A program made the position numbers and the translations under genes. 64,000 bases of DNA from Roseibium sp. TrichSKD4 (GTDB taxonomy: Bacteria > Pseudomonadota > Alphaproteobacteria > Rhizobiales > Stappiaceae): assembly GCF_000148725.1 (NCBI RefSeq), contig NZ_GL476319.1:575690-639689 (forward strand), written 5' to 3'. Below are positions 48,772-57,719 of the stretch, one piece after another (within the stretch, counting starts at the first letter, position 1; every line of letters begins with the position of its first letter). Below the pieces are notes generated by a model. The model made no database searches, had not been told where the DNA came from, and was given only the letters and a program-made list of their open reading frames with translations.

Positions 48772-51700
48772 TTAACCGTTTTCGCTTTCCCCGGGAACCG
48801 CGGCTTGGTCGGCACTTGCCTGACTGCTTGGAGCCATGTACCGGCGACGATATTCTTCCATGAATGTCTCAAGGCTGTCGACGCCGGCAATGTTGTTTGC
48901 CACATCCATGAACTCGACACCTTGTGCTGAAATCGGGCGGGTCACGACTTCAAAAGCAAAAGCCTCAGGGCTATCGGCCATCTTGTTTGTGTATTTCGCC
49001 TGCAAGCGATTGAGGCTCAGCTCGTCACCCGCGAGAGAGTAGGCAATTGCGGAGCGGAGAATATCCCGGCGCTCCAAATCATCCAGCGGCACAGCGTCGG
49101 ACCAGCGTGAACCCAGCATACCTTCAAGCTGTTCTCCGGCCTCGCGCCAGCTTTGCGCCGCCCAGAACGTATCAGCCCTGAGCCGGTCGACTTCAGCACC
49201 GCGCATGTTTCGAACCAGCTCCAGCGCCAGGTCAGGCCGCCCTGTTGCTGTGAGTGCGCGTGCCTGAACAATGTTCCGCTGCCGCTCCAGCTGCGGCGGC
49301 ATACTGGATTGACGGGTCCGGTTGATAACACGCAAGGCCTCTTCCGGTTTGCGGTCCATCAAATAGATAGCACCTAGATCGGCAGCAATTTGCGCCCGAG
49401 CAGCCCCCTTCAGACGGTTGTCCACCTGATGCTGCAGAAGGTCGGTGGCCTGATCCAGCAGATCAACATCCATGAGACGGCGAGCCAGCTGCCGCACCAT
49501 ATCATCACCCTGGCGACCGATTGGCGTCATTTCCTTGAAATCGTAGTAAAGCGCCAGAGCCTTGACCGGAGACATTTCGTCCGCCTTGCCATCAAGGAAC
49601 AGGGAAACGAACACGGCGTTCATTTCTTCCTGCAGCAAGCGGGTCGTATCGGAATCCGGATCTGCCTGTACCGCAGACTTCATAGCCTCAAAGGCTTCGC
49701 GATACCGGCCATTTTCGGCATAAAGTTGCGACAGGAAGCGAAGCGTTTTCAGCTCGGTTTCATCCCCGCGCCATGAAACAGAAAGTCGGGAGAGCTGATC
49801 AATGGCTTCATCAGCCGTTAACTCGCCATCGCGAAACCGGATGCGAATTGCACGGTAGGTTGCCTCTGAGGCTCTCGGACGATCAAGTGACCCTGCAACC
49901 AGCTCAAATACACGCAGCGCTTCTTCTGTCCGGCCAGACGCATCCGCAACACGGCCGCGCAGCAGATCATAGCGCGCGGCTTGAGAAGCGGTGATTTCAC
50001 TCGGCTCAATTTCAGCAAGAAGCGTATTGGCCATGCCAAAATCGTTTGCCTCGACCATCGCGCGCGCTGCAGCCAGTTTGAATTCGGTCTGGATCGGGGT
50101 CGGATAAGTCCCGATAACGGACCGACCACGCGGCATCGCGATACGTGCCGCATTCCAGTTTTCCAGTTTCACATCGACAATAGTCTGCCAGACAGCTGCA
50201 TCAGCGCTGCTGGTCAGACGCGGATGGCTTAGAAAGCCATGGGCGACTTGTGGTCGGTCAGCCATGGCTTCGGCCGCGCCCATCAACAGGTTGAAGGAAC
50301 TGTCTGAGCCGATAGCCGGATCAGTTTCAAGGGCCAGCCGCATCAACCCTAGCGCCTCTTGCGGGAACTGATGTGCGAGATAAAAACGAGCCAGATTTAT
50401 GATCGGCTGACGACGACGGCCTTCAGGAGCGCGGCTCAGCTTGTCCTGCAGGTCGATCAAACGGCTGCGATAGGTATCCGGGCTGGCGGTCGTCAAGGTA
50501 ACGAACTCGACCGCATCAACGGCATCCGGGTCAACAATGGAACTGAAGACCCCGGTACCACCCTTCAAATGACGGTCAGACAGGGAGAGGCCGCGGTTCT
50601 TCTCGATAATGACATCGTCGCCCAAAATCTTGGCCTGCAAGCCATCCGACTTCGGAACAATCGCAATGCCCTGAGCTGAACTCAAAGCGTCCAAATCAAC
50701 AAAGGACTGGGCTTTCAGAAGCCCCCGAGGAGGGCCCAAGCCCGTAACCAAAACAATCTTGTCACCGATAAACGGGTCATTGAGTTCGCGGATTGCACGC
50801 GGCTCTTTGTAGTTGATGCGAAGCACCGAACCGCCGTCCCCACGAACAGTTCGTTCCAGCTTCAGCGGGATTGATGGCTCAAGGATCATGTCGCCGATAA
50901 CCAACGACCACGCATTTCCATCAGCCCCAACCGTTGCCAAAACCGGGTCCGCCAAGTCTACGCGGATGACCTGATGGTCAGAGTGTCGCTGGACGTCAAT
51001 GTTTCGGGCCGTATCAGCAAGCGCGGACCGCATGCCACGGGTATCGATGGCCTTGTCCGTGTCGAAGACCATCCAGATGCTGTCAAACCGGCGAAAAATT
51101 GCACTTGGTGTTGGTTTGTCAAACGGGAAGACAACACGAACGGTTTTCCCGATCCGACGGGCTTCCGCGGCGATCATGTTCCGGGTCCGATCACCAACAT
51201 TGGCCGGAGGTTGCTCGGGAGACGACCGTTGTTGTGGATAGTCTGCACCACCCTGCGCCCGCCAAGGCGCTGCGAGCGGATCTTGAGCAGGCAGAACCAA
51301 CGGCGGCGGAAGATCATTTCCCAAATCACTCGAAGCTGGAACCGGCTCGGGCTGCGGCGCTGTCTGCACCTCTTGCGTATCTGTGACCGCTTCTTCTGGA
51401 GCGGTTGATACGGTTGGAACATCTGCATTTTGTGGCTGCCCACCACCAAGAGGCATAGCAAGGCTAGCCGCTTCAGCGTCCGTGATCTGCTCGCCAGCAA
51501 ATTGGGGAATAGCCGCCGTGATATCTGCCTCATCAAACTCGACAGCTTCAAAGGTATCGAAATCGCCTGCAGTTGCCACCTCATCAGCGGAAGCCGTTTC
51601 AATCACCGCTTGCGGTTTTGAACGCGGCATCATTGGCTGAGACTGGGTGACCGCTGTGACTTCATTTGGCTCTGAAGTATCGTTGACTGATGTAACCTCT

Positions 51701-52749
51701 GTGGCTGCCGATGTATCAGATGCCGGGTCCAACATCTGAGCTGCAGGCATTTCAGTTGCTTCATCAGCTTGATTGCCATCCATCCGCTCACCCGGCGCGT
51801 TGATGACAGCGGAGCGCTCACCAGCCCCCTCTTCACCAATCCGCGATTGGAACGCCTGATTGACTGGGTCAAGCGGATCATTCGATTGCGGGGTGACGTC
51901 AACCACATAGGTCAAATCCTCCCTGAATGCACGAATATCGACCGTGGGGTCGATGCGCATCAAGAACTTCAATTTGCCCTGATCAACAAAAGCATTGGCG
52001 TCTACGATCCCCGGCGGCGGGTCGGAGAGCAGCTCGGCGAGATCTAGTTTGGCTTCATGATTGAAGGTGACTCGTATGTAGTCTTCTTCACGAACAAATG
52101 CCGTGTCGAAGCCGGTCGACCAATCAAATACCAAGCGCGTGAATGTCGGATGCCGGCCTACCTTAAGGTCAACTCGGGGAGGCGCCTGATTGGTCATGCG
52201 CTCCTGCTCAAGGGCCTTCACCTTGCGAAGTGCAGCTTCTGCGCGTTTCGCCAGTTCCCGAACAACATCATCCGGCAACCCCGGCGGAAGGCCACGCCAA
52301 TTGGCCGGCAAAATATCGATAAACAGTTTCTCGCCTGCTTCCAGCGTGTTGATTTGAAACTGCTTCTTCATCGCAAAACGAATTGCACTTCCATCCGGGT
52401 CCCGGCGGGCAATCGAGATGTAATCCGGAAGGTTGAGCGGCGCGTCATCTACCCGGATATCGACCGGGTTCTGGAAGGAAATACGCAGAACACTACCGGT
52501 TACCACAGCATCATAAGTTGGCAGCAGTGTCCGATCTGAGAACGTCAGAACCATCCGTCCATACCCCTCACCGGGCATGGATTGAAAAGTGACTGACTCG
52601 GGCGTCTGAGCTGAAACGCTCGCGGAAAATGACAAGCTGGCAGCCGCTGAAAACAGAACCGCAAATACGAGTGTCCACAGAGAGAAAATTCCTCTCTTCA
52701 CGCTGCTCTCAGCGTCTATGAACTTCTTGCTGCGACCCTTGTACGGCAC
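48772..52749 (-). CDS. Very large secreted AMIN-like/TPR protein in the flagellar operon, unknown function
   Basis: The 1325-residue protein starts at GTG 52749. It has a signal peptide (about 20-48, ending SVSAQ), then three beta-rich segments with an AMIN-like look (about 52-165, 192-290 and 545-650; for example GRMVLTFSDRTLLPTYD, FTRLVFDWSTGFDTAFV, VRVVFPFDKPTPSAIF). A long acidic, Gln/Pro-rich linker (about 295-530) precedes the third. The C-terminal half (about 770-1290) is TPR-like helical repeats (AEIEPSEITASQAARYDLLR; GAIYLMDRKPEEALRVINRT). It follows motE by 93 bases in the same direction. A periplasmic assembly or scaffold role in the motor is inferred from position only. Confidence 0.85.
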   Translation of the reverse strand: MPYKGRSKKFIDAESSVKRGIFSLWTLVFAVLFSAAASLSFSASVSAQTPESVTFQSMPGEGYGRMVLTFSDRTLLPTYDAVVTGSVLRISFQNPVDIRVDDAPLNLPDYISIARRDPDGSAIRFAMKKQFQINTLEAGEKLFIDILPANWRGLPPGLPDDVVRELAKRAEAALRKVKALEQERMTNQAPPRVDLKVGRHPTFTRLVFDWSTGFDTAFVREEDYIRVTFNHEAKLDLAELLSDPPPGIVDANAFVDQGKLKFLMRIDPTVDIRAFREDLTYVVDVTPQSNDPLDPVNQAFQSRIGEEGAGERSAVINAPGERMDGNQADEATEMPAAQMLDPASDTSAATEVTSVNDTSEPNEVTAVTQSQPMMPRSKPQAVIETASADEVATAGDFDTFEAVEFDEADITAAIPQFAGEQITDAEAASLAMPLGGGQPQNADVPTVSTAPEEAVTDTQEVQTAPQPEPVPASSDLGNDLPPPLVLPAQDPLAAPWRAQGGADYPQQRSSPEQPPANVGDRTRNMIAAEARRIGKTVRVVFPFDKPTPSAIFRRFDSIWMVFDTDKAIDTRGMRSALADTARNIDVQRHSDHQVIRVDLADPVLATVGADGNAWSLVIGDMILEPSIPLKLERTVRGDGGSVLRINYKEPRAIRELNDPFIGDKIVLVTGLGPPRGLLKAQSFVDLDALSSAQGIAIVPKSDGLQAKILGDDVIIEKNRGLSLSDRHLKGGTGVFSSIVDPDAVDAVEFVTLTTASPDTYRSRLIDLQDKLSRAPEGRRRQPIINLARFYLAHQFPQEALGLMRLALETDPAIGSDSSFNLLMGAAEAMADRPQVAHGFLSHPRLTSSADAAVWQTIVDVKLENWNAARIAMPRGRSVIGTYPTPIQTEFKLAAARAMVEANDFGMANTLLAEIEPSEITASQAARYDLLRGRVADASGRTEEALRVFELVAGSLDRPRASEATYRAIRIRFRDGELTADEAIDQLSRLSVSWRGDETELKTLRFLSQLYAENGRYREAFEAMKSAVQADPDSDTTRLLQEEMNAVFVSLFLDGKADEMSPVKALALYYDFKEMTPIGRQGDDMVRQLARRLMDVDLLDQATDLLQHQVDNRLKGAARAQIAADLGAIYLMDRKPEEALRVINRTRQSSMPPQLERQRNIVQARALTATGRPDLALELVRNMRGAEVDRLRADTFWAAQSWREAGEQLEGMLGSRWSDAVPLDDLERRDILRSAIAYSLAGDELSLNRLQAKYTNKMADSPEAFAFEVVTRPISAQGVEFMDVANNIAGVDSLETFMEEYRRRYMAPSSQASADQAAVPGESENG

Positions 52750-52842
52750 CTTTGCCTATCCCCGGCTTACTCCAACGCTCTATGTTAACGGAAATGACCT
52801 TAACGCAGGCTTACGCCACTCACTAAAACCCCAGACAATTGG

Positions 52843-53601
52843 CTAGTTTGACTGGATTTTTGGAAGTTCGTCCGCCTGTGCTTGTGTTTCCGGTTCTGGC
52901 TCTGCAGGAGCGGCGTTGCTGCTGGCGATCGCCACCGTCAGACGTTCCGCTGCTTCCGGGTCCATTCGACCCAAGATATCAGCCATTTTTTTCGGCTTCA
53001 TCTGGCGAACGACCTTCAACAAGACAGGCATGCTCAGCCGGTTGAAAATTCGAGCTGCATTCTTTGGCTTCATGTTCTCATACATGGACACCAGTCCCGC
53101 GAGCTCACTCTCTTCCTGCTTTTGCTTTTCCTGAAGCGCAGACTCAATTCGCTCTTCCAGAGCTTTTAACTCTTCAACACGCTTGTCGATCCGCTCTTCC
53201 GTGGCTTGAAGCAGCTTTTCTCTCAAATCGAGCTGACCTTCCTGCTCGTTGAGAGATTGACGCCGTTTTCCAAGGCTCTCCAGAACCGCCCGTTCAGCTG
53301 CGGACCCACCAATTTCCAAAGAATCCGGAAAAGGACCGGCCCCATCTTCGGCCACTTCAGCTCCCTCACCAGCGCCTTCTTCGCCGCCTTTTCCTGGAGC
53401 ACCGTCAGCAGTATCAGCTTCGCCTTCAACGGGAGCTTCGCCATCTGGCGAAGCCTCGCCTACGCCTTGCTCTGCCTCTTGAGCAACCGCTTCCTTGATT
53501 GGCAAAACTGGACCGTCCGACCCAAACGTCAGGCCGAGCAGTTTCAGGGCCAGCAAAGCACCGGCCGAAATCGCCAATAGAGGAAGCAGCCTTACATTCA
53601 T
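52843..53601 (-). CDS. motE: MotE-family periplasmic protein
   Basis: The 252-residue protein has an N-terminal signal anchor (about 5-26) and an acidic Gly/Ala/Glu-rich disordered stretch (about 40-95). A coiled coil follows (about 110-165; LDLREKLLQATEERIDKRVE), then a C-terminal helical domain like the MgtE N-domain (YENMKPKNAARIFNRLSMPV; MKPKKMADILGRMDPEAAER). In Sinorhizobium MotE acts as a chaperone for the motor protein MotC. Here the acidic insert makes it longer than usual. It overlaps the DUF6468 gene by four bases and precedes the TPR gene. Confidence 0.9.
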   Translation of the reverse strand: MNVRLLPLLAISAGALLALKLLGLTFGSDGPVLPIKEAVAQEAEQGVGEASPDGEAPVEGEADTADGAPGKGGEEGAGEGAEVAEDGAGPFPDSLEIGGSAAERAVLESLGKRRQSLNEQEGQLDLREKLLQATEERIDKRVEELKALEERIESALQEKQKQEESELAGLVSMYENMKPKNAARIFNRLSMPVLLKVVRQMKPKKMADILGRMDPEAAERLTVAIASSNAAPAEPEPETQAQADELPKIQSN

Positions 53602-54137
53602 GCAGCTGCACCTTCAGACCGTCTGCGGAACCGCTCAAGGCGCGCTGTTACTTCAGCGGCAGCATTGCGGATTTCGTCGGCGCGAGATCCCCGGCTTGGA
53701 GCGGGTGCAGGAGCCGGTTCATGGGCCGCAGCACGAGGTTCATGGATATCCTGATGGACAGCAGCAGCCGGAGCTCTGCTTGCGGCAACTCTCTGCGCAT
53801 TTCCGCCGCGAGCAGCTTCTGCGATCTGGCTGATTTTGCTGAAAATTTTCTCACCCTCATGAACCTGGCCAGCAAGCTCACGGGACATCTTTTCAGCCTC
53901 ATTCATGCGTGCTCCGAGGGTCTTGTCGGCTTCGGATGCCGTAGACTTCAAACCCAAAATGGCGCGCTCTGCGATTTCTGTTGCCGTCATCAACTCCGAA
54001 ATCGTCGCACGGAGCGTTTCTTCATCAGCCCGTAAGCGCTGCAAGCGGTTGTTCAAAACCCAGCAGTAGCCAATTGTTACCAACAAAAGGACGGCTACCA
54101 AGAGCTCAATAATCGTTCCAATTGGCAAGGTGCTCAT
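53598..54137 (-). CDS. DUF6468 membrane-anchored coiled-coil protein
   Basis: The 179-residue protein has an N-terminal TM helix (about 7-29), a heptad-rich coiled coil (about 30-105; LQRLRADEETLRATISELMT), an Ala/Pro-rich linker and a basic C-terminal helix (ERFRRRSEG). Proteins of this kind are found between fliM and motE in alphaproteobacteria and are presumed flagellar. The precise role is unknown. It overlaps both fliM (stop) and motE (start) by four bases, so the three are translationally coupled. Confidence 0.85.
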   Translation of the reverse strand: MSTLPIGTIIELLVAVLLLVTIGYCWVLNNRLQRLRADEETLRATISELMTATEIAERAILGLKSTASEADKTLGARMNEAEKMSRELAGQVHEGEKIFSKISQIAEAARGGNAQRVAASRAPAAAVHQDIHEPRAAAHEPAPAPAPSRGSRADEIRNAAAEVTARLERFRRRSEGAAA

Positions 54138-55366
54138 GATTGCTCCATGGTATCGCTTTGCATTGCACGCTCGAACGCTGCATATGTCATTTTTGGTTTT
54201 CTCAGGTTTTTCGTGACCTGAATTGCGATGGCATCTTCTGCCTTGCCCATCGTGCCTTCAGTCAACGGAACGTTGCCGCACTTCAGGGTGACAGGATCAG
54301 TTGGCTCAATATCGAAAACAAGCGTCTGTCCGACATCAAGATTCATGACCCTCCCAAGTGGAAGATGTGTTTCGTAGAGAACCGCATCGACTTCAACCTC
54401 GGCGGCGTGAACTTCTGTGGCCAAGTGACCTTCCCAGATCGGATCACGCCCGAATTTCTCACCCATGAACATCTGAAGCAGCAGATCACGGATCGGCTCC
54501 AGTGTTGCATAAGGCATCATGATCTCGACGGTGCCGCCGCGATCTTCCATATCGATCCGCAGTTCAACCAGGATCGCTGCGTTTGCCGGGCGGGAAATCG
54601 CCGCAAAACGAGGATTTGTCTCCAGCCGCTCCATAGTGAAATGAACCGGGGATAACGGCGCAAAAGCCTGCTCCGCATCCTGAAGGATCAAGGAAACCAT
54701 CTGTTGAACGAGGTTGGTTTCAATGGTCGTATATGGGCGGCCTTCAACACGAACTGCTGTAGCTCCGCGTCCGCCACCCAAAAGCACATCAATGATCGAA
54801 TAGATCAGGCTGGATTCAACCGTGATCATTCCAAATCCGTCCCACTCCTCGGCTTTGAACACCCCGAGGATGGCCGGCAGCGGAATTGAGTTCAGGTAGT
54901 CCCCAAATCGAACAGAACTGATGGAATCGAGTGAAACCTCAACGTTGTCCGATGTAAAATTACGCAAGGATGTCGTTGTCAGACGCACAAGGCGGTCAAA
55001 CACGATCTCCAACATCGGCAGACGTTCATAAGAGACCATCGCCGAGTTGATCAGCGCCCGGATACCGCTTTGGTCGCCTGCAATTGTGTCTTCGACATTA
55101 AACCCGAGGAGGTTGTCGATTTCCTCCTGGTTCAAAATCCGGTCGGCGCCGCGTGTTGCGTCTTCCAGTTCCGGCTCGCTGTCATCCACCATAGCCGCCC
55201 ACTGGGCTGCCATATCGTCAGAGCCTTCTACGCCCTGCTCTTCCAGAGCCGCGCCCCACGCGGCTGCAAGATCATCATCTTCGTCCTCACCAGCGCCCTG
55301 CTCTGCAAGTGCAGCACCCCAGGCATCGGCCATATCTTCATCAGAAATGTCGTCTTCTTCCGCCAT
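54134..55366 (-). CDS. fliM: Flagellar motor switch protein FliM with an acidic tryptophan-repeat extension
   Basis: The C-ring protein has 410 residues. The core (about 95-400) has the CheC-like middle domain (GIRALINSAMVSYERLPMLE) and the C-terminal FliN-like SpoA domain. The CheY-binding peptide is ILNQEEIDNLLGF at about 77-89, normally the extreme N-terminus. Here about 75 acidic residues precede it, with three repeats: MADAWGAALAEQ (12-23), LAAAWGAALEEQ (33-44) and MAAQWAAMVD (52-61). Each repeat centres on a Trp. The gene lies nine bases after fliL and overlaps DUF6468. Confidence 0.96.
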   Translation of the reverse strand: MAEEDDISDEDMADAWGAALAEQGAGEDEDDDLAAAWGAALEEQGVEGSDDMAAQWAAMVDDSEPELEDATRGADRILNQEEIDNLLGFNVEDTIAGDQSGIRALINSAMVSYERLPMLEIVFDRLVRLTTTSLRNFTSDNVEVSLDSISSVRFGDYLNSIPLPAILGVFKAEEWDGFGMITVESSLIYSIIDVLLGGGRGATAVRVEGRPYTTIETNLVQQMVSLILQDAEQAFAPLSPVHFTMERLETNPRFAAISRPANAAILVELRIDMEDRGGTVEIMMPYATLEPIRDLLLQMFMGEKFGRDPIWEGHLATEVHAAEVEVDAVLYETHLPLGRVMNLDVGQTLVFDIEPTDPVTLKCGNVPLTEGTMGKAEDAIAIQVTKNLRKPKMTYAAFERAMQSDTMEQS

Positions 55367-55375
55367 ATCGCACCA

Positions 55376-55885
55376 TCACTGCACGAGGATTTCCTTGAAA
55401 AGGACCCCGTCGACCCGCGCCGGATAAACCGACAAGTTGATGCGCCTGAGCAATTCTTCCTTCAGACGAAACAAACCTGCAGACCCTTCTAGATCCGCTG
55501 GACGTAATTCCCGGAGATAAATCTGGAATGCATCCAGAATTCTCGGGAGGAAAGGCTCGATCTGAGCGACCGTTTCCTCATCCTTGACTTCAAGAGCGAT
55601 GCGAACCTTGAGATAGGTTGTCCGCCCGTCCGTTGACAAATTCACCGTCATCTCCGGCAAGTCATAAAAGACCACCGGCTCTTGAACTTCTGGAACGGGC
55701 TGCCCCGGTTCACCTGCAGGTGCTTCCGGTTCACCTCCCATAAACAGGAAGAAATAGGCTGCACCACCAGCCGCAAGCAAAACAACAAGCCCGATCGCAC
55801 CAAAGAGGATCAGCTTCTTTTTGCCACCACCGCCCTCGGCACCTTCTTCGCCTTCTTCTTCTGCAGCGGCATTTTCGTCGGCCAT
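55376..55885 (-). CDS. fliL: Flagellar basal body-associated protein FliL
   Basis: The 169-residue protein has a short acidic/Gly-rich cytosolic start (EEEGEEGAEGGGGKKK), one TM helix (about 23-43) and a periplasmic domain with the family's YLKVRIALEVKDEETVAQ and LRELRPADLEG. It supports stator function. ATG 55885 has GAGGA just upstream; a start at 55912 is in frame but less likely. It heads the operon fliL-fliM-DUF6468-motE-(TPR). A CtrA-like site lies 66 bases upstream. Confidence 0.94.
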   Translation of the reverse strand: MADENAAAEEEGEEGAEGGGGKKKLILFGAIGLVVLLAAGGAAYFFLFMGGEPEAPAGEPGQPVPEVQEPVVFYDLPEMTVNLSTDGRTTYLKVRIALEVKDEETVAQIEPFLPRILDAFQIYLRELRPADLEGSAGLFRLKEELLRRINLSVYPARVDGVLFKEILVQ

Positions 55886-55950
55886 CCGTTCCTCATCCAA
55901 TCTTGCGCGCACGCGTGATTAGTATCTAAAGAGTTAATGATTAACATTCG

Positions 55951-55966
55951 TTACCAAAAGGTTAAC
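55951..55966. promoter_or_regulatory. CtrA-like site in the fliL/flgF divergent region
   Basis: TTACCAAAAGGTTAAC differs from TTAA-N7-TTAAC at a single base. It lies 66 bases before the fliL start. In Caulobacter the fliL promoter is CtrA-controlled, which supports the reading. Confidence 0.6.
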
Positions 55967-55976
55967 GAAGCGCACC

Positions 55977-55991
55977 CGGCAATTCTTGCCA
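55977..55991. promoter_or_regulatory. ftr-like (FlbD) dyad upstream of flgF
   Basis: CGGCAATTCTTGCCA is a near-perfect dyad resembling Caulobacter ftr elements bound by FlbD. It lies about 100 bases upstream of a sigma-54-type promoter (56075-56089), a suitable enhancer position. Confidence 0.55.
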
Positions 55992-56074
55992 ACCGGTTAA
56001 ACTTTGCCGGAATTCTTTGCCCCTCGCACCCCGACAAGTTTCCTTTTACCCAATTTTTTCAGCAACTTGGAAAT

Positions 56075-56089
56075 TGGCACGGTTCTGGC
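56075..56089 (+). promoter_or_regulatory. Sigma-54-type promoter of flgF
   Basis: TGGCAC-GGTTC-TGGC matches the -24/-12 consensus TGGCAC-N5-TTGC except for one base in the -12 element. GG and GC are ten bases apart as required. It lies 70 bases before the flgF start. Confidence 0.65.
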
Positions 56090-56158
56090 ATTAACCATGT
56101 CGAGCAGGCGGTCTGGGGAGACCAAGCGCTCGTCGGGGAGCAAAAGGAACCGTTAATA

Positions 56159-56899
56159 ATGGAGAATGCGCAACTCATCGCGCTCTCGCGCCAGTCAGCT
56201 TTGCGGAATCAGCTGAACGTTGTGGCCAACAACATGGCCAACATCAACACAGGTGGTTTCAAGGCACAGCGTCTGCTGTTTGAAGAATACGTCATGCCGG
56301 TCGCTGAAGCGACTGAGTTTAATCGGCGTGACCATGACCTGTTTTATGTCCAGGACTACGGCACACGAACCGAATTCATGCCGGGCAGCATTAAGCTGAC
56401 GGGCAATGAGCTAGACATTGCCATCGAAGGTGATGGCTTCTTTGTGGTTCAGACTGCTGACGGCGGTGAAGCCTACACACGCAATGGCGGGTTTACGCTT
56501 GATGAAGCCGGACAGCTGGTCACACCGAATGACAAGCCGGTTTTGACGGAAGGTGGACCGATCAACTTCACCACTGCCGACGGCAAGATCGATATTTCCC
56601 GTGACGGCACGATCTCTACCGAACTCGGTGTTCGTGGCCGTATCCGGGTGGTGAACTTTGATAACCCGCAAAATCTTGTCCAGATGGGCGACAACCTGTT
56701 TCAGGGGGAAAACGCAATCCCCAACGCCAAGGTGCGTGTGACACAGGGCGCTATCGAACAATCAAACGTGGAAGGCGTGGTCGAGGTTACCCGACTGATC
56801 GAGATCACGCGCGCCTACACCACGGTCAGCAAGATGATCAAGGACGCCGACGAGCTGCGCCAAAAGGCGATTTCAACTCTTGGCCGGCTTGAAGCCTGA
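56159..56899 (+). CDS. flgF: Flagellar rod protein FlgF
   Basis: The 246-residue proximal rod protein starts with the rod helix (LRNQLNVVANNMANINTGGF). It has the central FVVQTADGGEAYTRNGGFTL block and ends with the paired C-terminal helix (VEVTRLIEITRAYTTVSKMI). ATG 56159 has AAAAGGAA upstream; the frame is open further left (to 55937) but that sequence holds the promoter sites. First gene of flgF-flgG-flgA-flgH, probably sigma-54 dependent. Confidence 0.96.
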   Translation: MENAQLIALSRQSALRNQLNVVANNMANINTGGFKAQRLLFEEYVMPVAEATEFNRRDHDLFYVQDYGTRTEFMPGSIKLTGNELDIAIEGDGFFVVQTADGGEAYTRNGGFTLDEAGQLVTPNDKPVLTEGGPINFTTADGKIDISRDGTISTELGVRGRIRVVNFDNPQNLVQMGDNLFQGENAIPNAKVRVTQGAIEQSNVEGVVEVTRLIEITRAYTTVSKMIKDADELRQKAISTLGRLEA

Positions 56900-56920
56900 C
56901 CCCGCATAAGGATCTGAACC

Positions 56921-57703
56921 ATGAAAGCACTCCATATTGCGGCAACGGGCATGAAGGCCCAGGAACGCAACGTTGAAGTTATCTCAAACAACGTCGCCAA
57001 CCTGCGAACCACGGGTTACAAGCGCCAGCGCGTCGATTTTCAGGATTTGATGTACCAGAACCTGCGCCGTGCAGGGTCTGAAACGTCAACAGCCGGAACG
57101 ATTGTTCCAACCGGCGTCCAGATCGGATCGGGCGTCAAGGTTGCAGCCACATCGCGCATCATGAGTCAGGGCGCGGTTGAACAAACCGGCAAGGATCTCG
57201 ATCTGGCTGTTCGCGGTGAAGGCTTCTTTCAAATCGAGATGCCGGACGGAACAACAGCCTACACACGCGATGGCTCCTTTGAGCGCGATCCAAATGGCAC
57301 GCTGGTGACGGTGGACGGCTACACGGTCGTCCCCGGCATCACCATTCCGGAAGATTCTCGAAACATCACGATTTCGACAGATGGCACCGTTTCAGCCGTG
57401 GACGCAGGCGGCGCAACGGTCAATCTGGGCCAAATCCAGCTGGCCCGTTTCGTCAACAAGGCAGGCCTTGAAGCCATTGGCGACAACCTCTTCTACGAAA
57501 CTGAAGCCAGCGGACCAGCTCAGGTCGACAACCCGGGCGGCAATGGCTTTGGCAACGTACAGCAGTACTTCCTTGAAATGGCGAACGTGGATGCGGTTAC
57601 AGAAATTGCCGATCTGATTTCTGCGCAGCGTGCCTACGAGATGAATTCTCGTGTCATCAAGGCTGCGGACGAAATGTACTCCACCACTTCGAACCTGCGC
57701 TAA
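56921..57703 (+). CDS. flgG: Flagellar distal rod protein FlgG
   Basis: The 260-residue protein has N-terminal HIAATGMKAQERNVEVISNN and VANLRTTGYKRQRVDFQDL, FlgG-specific VPTGVQIGSGVKVAATSRI, and a C-terminal helix AYEMNSRVIKAADEM. It forms the distal rod. It starts 22 bases after flgF in the same direction. Confidence 0.97.
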   Translation: MKALHIAATGMKAQERNVEVISNNVANLRTTGYKRQRVDFQDLMYQNLRRAGSETSTAGTIVPTGVQIGSGVKVAATSRIMSQGAVEQTGKDLDLAVRGEGFFQIEMPDGTTAYTRDGSFERDPNGTLVTVDGYTVVPGITIPEDSRNITISTDGTVSAVDAGGATVNLGQIQLARFVNKAGLEAIGDNLFYETEASGPAQVDNPGGNGFGNVQQYFLEMANVDAVTEIADLISAQRAYEMNSRVIKAADEMYSTTSNLR

Positions 57704-57719
57704 CAGAAGGATCCTGATC

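Noticed and set aside
52800-52814. TTAACGCAGGCTTAC as a CtrA site before the TPR gene
   Set aside because: One base off consensus and close to motE; too weak to call on its own.
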